A stretch of DNA of 44,598 nt from a virus, in IMG/VR virus record IMGVR_UViG_3300025000_001092, positions 1 through 44,598 of that record. One strand, 5' to 3'. The notes beneath the pieces are model-generated. The model was not told the DNA's origin. It searched no databases and was given only the letters and a program-made list of their open reading frames with translations. Shown here piece by piece: positions 37,994-44,598 of this stretch (the stretch's first letter is position 1; each line of letters starts with the position of its first letter). The position numbers and the translations under genes were made by a program.

Positions 37994-39037
37994 TTAAATA
38001 CCGTCAGAATAGCCGGCGCATTGATAATAAAGGAATTTAACCTGCGAAAATTGCGAGGCAAAAATGGTCTCATAGGACCCAGACGTGGTGTTCGGCGCAG
38101 TCATTACGCGAGAGAGGGGAACGGTTAAGTCAACATTAACCTTACCTTCATCTTTAACGTAGGCAACCATTCTTTGAGTTCCGCCTACGCCCGCGCCAGT
38201 GCACCATCGGGACGGATAGATATCCAGTGGTCTACCTTGCTTTGTTGCAATGTTGTTTTTCAACAGGTAGCTCAAGATGCTTTCGGCACCCGCGATAGTT
38301 ACCGGAGTGTTCACAATATAAGAATAGTTAGGCCAGTCAATAAGAATACGATTAGCCATACCTGACAAGTCATACTCGGAAGCAATAACGGTGTCAGTAA
38401 GTAATTGGTTAATATCGTTCATGATCTCGGTTGGAGTTTTGTTAACCCAAAGGCGGGATACAGATGCACCAAGTGCAGCATTAGCAGCGGTGATAAGAGA
38501 ATTATTAATTAACCCTTGTTTTCCAGTCTTAGAGATCCCAACATAGACGTTGCGGTCGATCATCTTTGAGTGTTGGAGGCGAATACCGGTGTCAAGGATG
38601 GTTGATAAGCTTTTCCCAATTTGCTGGAGCTTCAACTCGTTAAAGAGCGGCACGCGCAAAATCTCGGAGAATGTATGCACCATGAATACATCCTTGGAAA
38701 TGTTGGCCTGTGAAACCGGGATGTTATTCGTCTCACTACCAATAATAGAATCCTCATCGGATCCGGAAGTGGCGTAGTCAACGAATACATTCGAGGTGAT
38801 TGATGTCCATCCGCCGCCTGGCTTCATATCGATGTCGCGCGGGGCTGTTATACTGGTTAGCGGTTCAAGTAAACGAGGGTCTTGCTTTTCAAGTTCTCCC
38901 GCAAGGAACACTAAGCCTGTACTGGTTCCGCTGTCCATACCAGGCCCGTAAATTGCCCCTGGTGCGTGTGGTAATACAGCCCCGCGTTGACCAGAAGACA
39001 TTATGGCATCCATTGCCTCTTTCATAGCTGTTTTCAT
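37994..39037 (-). CDS. Major capsid protein (DUF2184-type, HK97 fold)
   Basis: 347 aa. FLAGELEKQDPRLLEPLTSI, APRDIDMKPGGGW, HTFSEILRVPLFNEL, DRNVYVGISKTGKQGLIN and NRILIDWPNYSYIVNTPV are typical of DUF2184 capsids with the HK97 fold. It follows the protease/scaffold and cement genes, the expected order. About 415 copies would build a T=7 shell (general rule, not shown here). Confidence 0.9.
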   Translation of the reverse strand: MKTAMKEAMDAIMSSGQRGAVLPHAPGAIYGPGMDSGTSTGLVFLAGELEKQDPRLLEPLTSITAPRDIDMKPGGGWTSITSNVFVDYATSGSDEDSIIGSETNNIPVSQANISKDVFMVHTFSEILRVPLFNELKLQQIGKSLSTILDTGIRLQHSKMIDRNVYVGISKTGKQGLINNSLITAANAALGASVSRLWVNKTPTEIMNDINQLLTDTVIASEYDLSGMANRILIDWPNYSYIVNTPVTIAGAESILSYLLKNNIATKQGRPLDIYPSRWCTGAGVGGTQRMVAYVKDEGKVNVDLTVPLSRVMTAPNTTSGSYETIFASQFSQVKFLYYQCAGYSDGI

Positions 39038-39054
39038 AGTTTTGTATTTCCTCC

Positions 39055-39618
39055 TTACGCGTTTGCTTGAGTCAGTAATACGATTTCAGTGATACCGGAT
39101 GGGTCTTTCTTGCCACTGACCCACCGAGCGTTCACAACTTGAACAGCGGTTCCGGAGTCAGGGGTAGCAGTTGCCACAAAGTCTCCAACGGCTGCAACGC
39201 TACCAGCGACAGTTACGAGATACACAAGTCCGTTGGCTGTTGGTGTTCCCTCAGTACAGAATACGGTGGTTGTCCCTGTTTGCAGTACATCGCAAGGACT
39301 ATTAGGCTCGTACTGACCAGAACTTACGTTAGGGCCAAATCCATAGGTCATAGATTGTTTAACCTCTGATACTGCAATACCACCAAAATTAGCGTAGGTG
39401 GCAGCGGATACACCGACTCCTGATGCGCTAAATAACGAATAGGTGTTGTCAGTATTAGTAACTACAGCCTTCCCGAATGGAATAGCCACCATAGTCTCTG
39501 CGCCATTGCCATCAAGGATAGACTTGACCATACGGGCTGTAATTTTGTTGATTCCATTACGGGATACCTTGCCCGCATATCCAAGGCTCAGGTTTATTCC
39601 AATTGCTGCTCCTGGCAT
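39055..39618 (-). CDS. Capsid cement / structural protein
   Basis: 187 aa. GAAIGINLSLGYAGKVSRNG, ETMVAIPFGKAVVTN and GGIAVSEVKQSM with a beta-rich C-terminus match phage gp24-like cement proteins that lie just before the major capsid gene. It is likely to decorate or stabilise the capsid. Confidence 0.75.
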   Translation of the reverse strand: MPGAAIGINLSLGYAGKVSRNGINKITARMVKSILDGNGAETMVAIPFGKAVVTNTDNTYSLFSASGVGVSAATYANFGGIAVSEVKQSMTYGFGPNVSSGQYEPNSPCDVLQTGTTTVFCTEGTPTANGLVYLVTVAGSVAAVGDFVATATPDSGTAVQVVNARWVSGKKDPSGITEIVLLTQANA

Positions 39619-39621
39619 ATC

Positions 39622-40851
39622 TTAGTTACCACCTTTCATTTTTTCGCCCGCTGCAGACCATGCGTTACAAGCAACTTCAGCTTGCTCGGCAGTGGATTGC
39701 TTTTGGGTATTATTACTGTCCATAGCTGCTCTCTTATTCGCGGCCACGGTGCCTAAGATAGCCCCATAACCATTCGCCGCACGAACTGACCGAGCATCCT
39801 GAACACTGGACTTAAATTGCTTAGCCATTTCAAGCCTAGCCTTTTCATCAGGGATTGCCATGATGATGGGCTTCATATCTTGAACGAACTTCTTCAAAGC
39901 CGCGTCAGCTGCGCTTTTCTTCTCTGGATCTGGAACTGTATCATTGACTGGTTCTTCCTTCTTATCTTCCGGATCAGCGTCAGAGGCAGGTTTATCCATG
40001 TCCTTCTCTAACTCATCCATTACCGCGTCGGCGGTTTCCTTTTGTTGAGCCTCTTCACGTTTTTCTAGTTTTTCAATGCGGTCAAGTACCTTGTTCATCA
40101 TGTCAATAAGTTGAGATCCTTGCCCTGGGTCAGCATCTTTGGCCTCTTCTTTTGGTGGCTCCTTGGGTGGCTCAGCGTCCTTTGCAGACTCTTTCGTGTC
40201 TTCGTCATCTTTCATTGCGTCCATTGCCTTCACGATATCCTCTGGCTCTGCGTCAGCCACAAAGTGTTTAAGTCCGATAGCTGCCAGAAATTTTTGTGTG
40301 ATCTTCATCTTGTTACCTCCCGTTTTTGGTTTTGAATCCATGATCGCTACCTTAGGACCTGCTCTCCCACTCGGAACAACAGCAACATGGTTTCCGGTAA
40401 TTTCGCGCTGTTCATACTCACCTTCACCTATTTTGTGCCAACTGCAATTGTAGCCCGATGACACTTCGCGCTTGATATCGTTTTGGATCTCAGATATCAA
40501 GCCAGCATCCTTGACAAATAGGTCGGCAACTAAAAAATCGCCTTCTCGGCGAACATTCTGAACATGACCTCTTTCGATCATTGGGGCCGTATTCACATCA
40601 AGGAGTGATGTAGGATGCGTGTTGGTTACTGACTTTCCTTCAAAACTTGCTATTGTGGCGAGACTGAATAATTCTTCAGGTCTTCGATATACCTTAAATA
40701 CTTCGCCTGTTGGCTCGTTAAAAATAGATGGCAGTTCACGTCCGAGGTAGTCCATCGATCCTGTACGACCTATTGGGACGTTCTTGCAGATCAAAAAGGA
40801 TTCGGGGGTTAACTCCATGTTACTAGATATCTTATCGCCGTAATAATTCAT
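39622..40851 (-). CDS. DUF2213 prohead protease with C-terminal scaffold region
   Basis: 409 aa. Residues 1-180 are DUF2213 (VYRRPEELFSLATIASFEGK, VTNTHPTSLLD, GHVQNVRREGDFLVADLFV, REVSSGYNCSW). The His of NTHP and Ser of EVSSGY are candidate active-site residues (inference). Residues about 180-330 are Glu/Asp/Lys/Pro-rich and helical (PPKEPPKEEAKDADPGQ, LEKREEAQQKETADAV), a scaffold-like segment that would be removed on maturation. Such fusions drive procapsid assembly. Confidence 0.85.
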   Translation of the reverse strand: MNYYGDKISSNMELTPESFLICKNVPIGRTGSMDYLGRELPSIFNEPTGEVFKVYRRPEELFSLATIASFEGKSVTNTHPTSLLDVNTAPMIERGHVQNVRREGDFLVADLFVKDAGLISEIQNDIKREVSSGYNCSWHKIGEGEYEQREITGNHVAVVPSGRAGPKVAIMDSKPKTGGNKMKITQKFLAAIGLKHFVADAEPEDIVKAMDAMKDDEDTKESAKDAEPPKEPPKEEAKDADPGQGSQLIDMMNKVLDRIEKLEKREEAQQKETADAVMDELEKDMDKPASDADPEDKKEEPVNDTVPDPEKKSAADAALKKFVQDMKPIIMAIPDEKARLEMAKQFKSSVQDARSVRAANGYGAILGTVAANKRAAMDSNNTQKQSTAEQAEVACNAWSAAGEKMKGGN

Positions 40852-40875
40852 GATGTACCTCCTTTACGGCGTAAA

Positions 40876-41442
40876 CTACGAGTTATCTTCTTCAAACTCA
40901 ACGGAGTAGCTTATCGTTCCATCAGCCGGTACCACTTGACCGTTTAGGTTAATTGCTAACCCTTGAGCCACGCCTCGAAGAACTAAAGCTTTATCGTTGC
41001 GGGTTGCGAAGTCAAAGACCACAACTCCACCCGCTCCAGCTACCCCCATGTTCAGCTTCTTGGTCGCAAGCATTACGCCTGCGCCTAACGCTGTGGGATT
41101 GGCTGAATATTGAGCAACTGTAGCGGTTGCGGATCCGTCTGCGGAATCGAATTTAGCCGCAGTCGGGGCCGAAGAGGTTCCCTCTGTGTTGACCTCCGTA
41201 CGCTTTACAAGAGACACATCCATACTGCCTGCTGTGGTCGCTAGACCTGAAACGGTTACATTTTTAACGCGGACTGTTTTGGTTGCAGATCCATAAATTG
41301 TGACAACGTCTGTCGGTGTAGCTGCTGGGGTGACCGCTACCGCCGAAATGCCATAGGTTGCAGCCGTTCCTTCGGTTGTAACCTGCAGGGATTTGTTGGG
41401 GTCTACATTAACTCCAAAGATACTTACGGACAAATCTGGCAT
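40876..41442 (-). CDS. Beta-rich head-associated protein
   Basis: 188 aa, Ala/Thr/Val/Gly-rich with VTIYGSATKTVRVKNVTVSG, VVVFDFATRNDKALVLRGVA and TISYSVEFEED. All-beta character and position between minor head and protease genes suggest a capsid surface or fibre protein. It has an AAGGAGGG RBS and lies after an internal terminator. Family not recognised. Confidence 0.55.
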   Translation of the reverse strand: MPDLSVSIFGVNVDPNKSLQVTTEGTAATYGISAVAVTPAATPTDVVTIYGSATKTVRVKNVTVSGLATTAGSMDVSLVKRTEVNTEGTSSAPTAAKFDSADGSATATVAQYSANPTALGAGVMLATKKLNMGVAGAGGVVVFDFATRNDKALVLRGVAQGLAINLNGQVVPADGTISYSVEFEEDNS

Positions 41443-41540
41443 TTAATTCCCTCCTTAAAGTTTAGTGATGTGATGGGATAGAGTAATCAAGTGGGTGATC
41501 TCGATTGCTTCAGTGTTTTCACGTCCTTTCTTGAGAATGA

Positions 41541-41564
41541 GAAAAACACCTCTACTGAGGTGTT
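41541..41564 (-). terminator. Internal terminator inside the head operon
   Basis: On the minus strand AACACCTC AGTA GAGGTGTT is followed by TTTC (8-bp perfect stem, 4-nt loop). It is 30 nt after the minor head gene and about 100 nt before the next start, so part of late transcription should stop here. Confidence 0.8.
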
Positions 41565-41594
41565 TCATGCAAATTATTGGCTCTCGACTGCCTA

Positions 41595-42425
41595 TCACAT
41601 AATGCTTTCAAATTTATGCCTTGTCATAGTAGTTATGGTATTGTTCCGGTATACTTTGCAAGGAAAATTAACGTAGTCAAGATTAATCACAGGAGATGGG
41701 TAGCACCTGCAATTAGGCGCGTTCCCTGCGTGATATTTACCAAGAGTCGACTTAATCCCAATTAGTTCTTCAGGTGAAGGAGGGTCTCTCCAAAACACTA
41801 TCACACCGTCCATGTGCCTGTGAGAGTCTCGAACCCTGCCATCCTCGCTTGAACGCCAAATGTAGGCAGGTATTCCAATACTCTCCGCTCTCGCACGAGT
41901 TAATACGGTCGATGTTTTACTTGTTTCAGTACGAGCGATCAGCGCGGCCTTTTTACGAGTTACATCAGGAAACTTAGCGATTAAATCCTCAGCTATCGCA
42001 CTAGCTCTGCGCCCCTTCATGGATTCTTCGCCAATATACTTCGTCATTTGATCAGCAATATTCATCGGCATAGACTTAATGATTTCAGCATTGCGCTTAA
42101 ATTGAGCGTGTACCTCCATGCCGACAGGTCCCTGCATTTCTTTTCGTAGGGCCTCGTAGATTGCTCTGCCATTCGATGACTCGCGGGCAGCTTGTCGCCA
42201 TGTTTTATTGCCTGAGTTGAGCACGCCAGAGACTAGCTTACTGGCCAGATCATCAGCGAAATAGTGAAAGGTCATATTCGAGAGCCAGTTGTGAATCACG
42301 TTTGTTATATCAAATGGGTCTGTAAGTCCTTCGATTGCATCCTGCAGGGTAAGTATTTTATCTGTTAAGGAACGCTGAACATTTAGTTCTAGGCGACGCT
42401 TTGGGGACCATTCGTTGTTGTCCAT
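41595..42425 (-). CDS. Minor head protein (SPP1 gp7 / Mu gpF family)
   Basis: 276 aa. The C-terminal Phage_Mu_F signature is clear: ARTETSKTSTVLTRARAESIG, YIWRSSEDGRVRDSHRHMDG, FWRDPPSP and YHAGNAPNCRCYPSPVI. It usually associates with the portal and aids DNA entry or scaffolding. Its start overlaps the portal stop (TAATG). Confidence 0.88.
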   Translation of the reverse strand: MDNNEWSPKRRLELNVQRSLTDKILTLQDAIEGLTDPFDITNVIHNWLSNMTFHYFADDLASKLVSGVLNSGNKTWRQAARESSNGRAIYEALRKEMQGPVGMEVHAQFKRNAEIIKSMPMNIADQMTKYIGEESMKGRRASAIAEDLIAKFPDVTRKKAALIARTETSKTSTVLTRARAESIGIPAYIWRSSEDGRVRDSHRHMDGVIVFWRDPPSPEELIGIKSTLGKYHAGNAPNCRCYPSPVINLDYVNFPCKVYRNNTITTMTRHKFESIM

Positions 42426-43891
42426 TAGTCACCATCACTACCTGAATTTACCGGCGGTTCTGGACCATCCCCAAACCCAACATCACCCATCGCCTCATCC
42501 CCCATCCCGAACGAATCATCTGCCTTTTCGATATCTTCATCCGTGATCGAGGTAAACATGCTCGTGGTGTACGACAACTCATGTAACTCTATCAAGGACA
42601 TTTTCTGATTGATTATCCCGGCACTGAACGCGCTAACAACCGAATCGACTTTCTTCCCAACAATCTCTGCCACCTTATCCTCGGTAGGCGTTGCAAGAGG
42701 ATTAAACTTAATATCTAGATCGTCCGGAATGTACCCAAACTCTGACATAAACATAACAGGGAGCACCTTATTGATCGCAGGCTTAAGTTTCGTCTCTTGC
42801 TGCTGCCCCAACATGTCGCGATAGTTCTGCATGTCAGATTCACCCGTTGCGTTCATCCCGGCCGGAGACCGTCCAAACAACCTTGTGACCGGGATATCCG
42901 ATGCGCCCGACACATCCATCATTTGTGAGTCCGAAATATCAGAGAGGCCGGCGAAGGTGTACTGAATAGGGGTTATCTCTTCATCCTTACCGATAATCAT
43001 CATGCCGTTATTCGAGCGCATTTGATTTTGCGCAGATTTGACGTTATAGAAATTTGCCTGCACTTCAGGGTCTGTGGCAGCGATCATCTGATCCATTCCC
43101 TCTATCCTGTTCACCAAGAGGTTAGCCTGAAACACCAAAGAAGCTATATTCCAAGATGTGGAGTCGCGCTTGACTAGCTCTTCATAAACGTGCTCCATAA
43201 TTGAACTTCCCCAGTGAATCTCTGTTATTTCCTCGTAGAAGGGGAGCTTCTTGCCTATAAATCTGAGTACGCGAGAGTGATGGACCTTGGAGATAGACCT
43301 ATCCGACGCGTGGTCCCTGACCTCATAATATTTTGGTAATCCCATTTCAGGGTCACGGTGATCTGTGATTAATTCTAAGGATGGATAAATACCCGACCAG
43401 CGATCAACAACCATAAGGCCACAAAATGAGTCGGGCATGATATCTTCGTGGTTTAAAGGTGTATCGAGTTTATCTTCGTGACCGTCAATAACTATGATTG
43501 CGGCTGCGCCACCATAGAGGCGACCCCAATAGAGACCTTCGAGAATTTTCTCTTTAACCTTCGTGCGCTGTTCCAGCTTATGGATCCTGTCTGTTTCTTC
43601 GGGCTTAAGCTCCGCGGTGACCGCATACCAGTTTTTACACATATCCTCCGGGATAATGTTCACGATTTTATTACAGATCCACGAGTTACGGTAGAGAGAG
43701 TTCATGAGGGTATAGTTTCTGGTTAGGCGAGTTAGGGGATATGTTGCAGCTGAAATAATGTTATTGGACGCACTACCAAGGCGAGCGAGTTGGTTTTGGA
43801 AAGAGTCGAAGGCTGATCCGCGTTTTGGTTGAGTGTTTGGAGGTGTGGTTTCTTGCACTCGCCGTGTTCTGTTTTTGTTTCGCTTACTCAA
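42425..43891 (-). CDS. Portal protein (DUF1073 / Acb1-like N-terminal family)
   Basis: 488 aa. IISAATYPLTRLTRNYTLMNSLYRNSWICNKIVNIIPEDMCKNW (in parts), LEGLYWGRLYGGAAAIIVID, and PVTRLFGRSPAGMNATGESDMQNYRDM (in parts) match DUF1073 portals. The acidic Gly-rich C-terminus (DEAMGDVGFGDGPEPP) is usual. It forms the dodecameric DNA gate, with the terminase next upstream. Confidence 0.9.
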   Translation of the reverse strand: MSKRNKNRTRRVQETTPPNTQPKRGSAFDSFQNQLARLGSASNNIISAATYPLTRLTRNYTLMNSLYRNSWICNKIVNIIPEDMCKNWYAVTAELKPEETDRIHKLEQRTKVKEKILEGLYWGRLYGGAAAIIVIDGHEDKLDTPLNHEDIMPDSFCGLMVVDRWSGIYPSLELITDHRDPEMGLPKYYEVRDHASDRSISKVHHSRVLRFIGKKLPFYEEITEIHWGSSIMEHVYEELVKRDSTSWNIASLVFQANLLVNRIEGMDQMIAATDPEVQANFYNVKSAQNQMRSNNGMMIIGKDEEITPIQYTFAGLSDISDSQMMDVSGASDIPVTRLFGRSPAGMNATGESDMQNYRDMLGQQQETKLKPAINKVLPVMFMSEFGYIPDDLDIKFNPLATPTEDKVAEIVGKKVDSVVSAFSAGIINQKMSLIELHELSYTTSMFTSITDEDIEKADDSFGMGDEAMGDVGFGDGPEPPVNSGSDGD

Positions 43892-43904
43892 GTTATCACC
43901 TCCC

Positions 43905-44598
43905 CTATGCTTTAAAATATTTAACGATTGTTTTTGCCCAATATCTCAACGCGTCAAGGCAGTGGTCCGACTCCTTAACTGGTTCCTCTACTCCTCTTTC
44001 GGCAGACTTTACATTCCAAATATAAGCAGGGAATTCCTTGAGTAAGTTAGGGCATTTGCGTTTATTGACGAATAGTTTCAAGACATGCAGTAATGTCGAA
44101 ACCAACCTGATACCATTCAGGACTTCATTGTCCGCATTAATAAGATCATCCGCTTCGCGAGCCTTCAGTGAGCGTTTCCTTAGCTCTGCCTTAAAGCTGG
44201 CTGCACTCGGGTCAATAATAATACCTGAATATCTTTTGTCTCCAATGAATTTCTTCAGGTCATCTGCATATTCGGAATCCGTTTTCTGCTTGTTGTGCTT
44301 TTTTGAGTCATAGTAATATTCGTCCACTGCATAATATTTTGTCACACGCTCAATGGTCTGCTCGATGATCTCAAGGCAAGCGAAGGGATTAATGGTCCCG
44401 TAGTCGATTGTGTACCAGCGAATGTAATAAAGGTCGTAGTTTGGTCCATCTCTGTCATCCTCATACTGATTATCAATACAAAAACCTGAGTAGATAACGC
44501 CTTCCGCGTTTTTTCTCAGGCCTAGGATATCCCTTTGGTACCAGACTGATTTTTTGTCATAACTTATTAATGCCTTTCTTATCTTTTCATCCGAAAGG
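43905..44598 (-). CDS. terL: Large terminase subunit, C-terminal part (N-terminus beyond window)
   Basis: The frame is open from the right edge to 43905; the ATG at 44345 is internal. Upstream codons read VWYQRDILGLRKNAEGVIYSGF and YTIDYGTINPFACLEII, a large-terminase linker and start of the RNase H-like nuclease domain with its first catalytic Asp. Further on come GIIIDPSAASF with the second Asp and ESDHCLDALRYW with the last. The ATPase half is outside. It cuts concatemers and packages DNA into the prohead. Confidence 0.92.
   Translation of the reverse strand, partial: LSDEKIRKALISYDKKSVWYQRDILGLRKNAEGVIYSGFCIDNQYEDDRDGPNYDLYYIRWYTIDYGTINPFACLEIIEQTIERVTKYYAVDEYYYDSKKHNKQKTDSEYADDLKKFIGDKRYSGIIIDPSAASFKAELRKRSLKAREADDLINADNEVLNGIRLVSTLLHVLKLFVNKRKCPNLLKEFPAYIWNVKSAERGVEEPVKESDHCLDALRYWAKTIVKYFKA

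Noticed and set aside
41443-41540. Promoter for the capsid genes after the internal terminator
   Set aside because: Only a weak TTGATT and a distant TAAACT with poor spacing are present, so I did not call it.
43905-44345. Stand-alone 146-aa protein beginning at the ATG at 44345
   Set aside because: Codons upstream are open to the window edge and encode terminase motifs, so this ATG is internal to the large terminase.
1-44598. CRISPR arrays, tRNA genes, rRNA and insertion sequences
   Set aside because: On reading I saw no regularly spaced repeat array, no tRNA-like cloverleaf ending in a typical acceptor, no rRNA and no transposase. A tRNAscan or IS search could still find a degenerate one.

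Overview
The window reads as part of the genome of a temperate, contractile-tailed (myovirus-type) phage or prophage of a Gram-positive Bacillota host. The host inference rests on strong AGGAGG-type ribosome binding sites, frequent TTG/GTG starts, an Amidase_3 endolysin with a cell-wall-binding tail, XkdX/XhlA-like proteins and an FtsK plus replication-relaxation gene pair. The genus is not resolved. Both edges cut genes: an SbcD-like nuclease on the left and the large terminase on the right. Phage genes continue on both sides of the serine integrase, so the window is not an integrated prophage bounded at that gene. A circular or unintegrated phage genome, or a phage-plasmid, fits better (inference).

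Layout. (1) 1-5580, minus strand: early module with a Cro-like regulator, ORF6N and Rha antirepressors, small proteins, a possible recombination protein and SbcD. (2) 5580-5746: divergent immunity region with a consensus leftward promoter and GTAGCAT/TTTGTAGCAT operators. (3) 5747-8684, plus strand: lysogeny module with an XRE repressor, an ImmA-type metallopeptidase whose frame runs into a separate zinc-ribbon protein, and a large serine integrase. (4) 8840-14823, plus strand: small proteins, an HExxH protein, FtsK/SpoIIIE ATPase, replication-relaxation protein, a separately promoted group with iterated operators, and a nuclease-less protein made of homing-endonuclease-associated repeats. (5) 14891-16579, minus strand: lysis module (holin, amidase, XhlA-like), with the holin behind tandem 19-bp operators. 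(6) 16668-19436: a second switch with its own XRE regulator, divergent promoters and AAGAAGTT operators, leading to a tyrosine recombinase. (7) 19429-44598, minus strand: structural genes. In transcription order these are terminase, portal, minor head, protease, cement, major capsid, connectors, sheath, tube, chaperone with a -1 frameshift, HNH-like homing endonuclease, tape measure, Dit-like protein, an inserted two-gene moron, baseplate plug, hub-glucosaminidase fusion, spike, gp25, J, DUF2612, fibre and XkdX.

How it fits together. The repressor and the leftward promoter form the primary lysis/lysogeny decision. Early genes supply recombination and antirepression. Late genes build a contractile virion whose hub carries its own peptidoglycan hydrolase. 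Most notable are the conserved but unannotated tail-chaperone frameshift, the hub-GH73 fusion, the secondary repressor/tyrosine-recombinase cassette with an RNA switch-like leader, a repeated GC-rich leader hairpin before two unrelated small genes, and several CxxC mini-proteins below usual ORF cut-offs.
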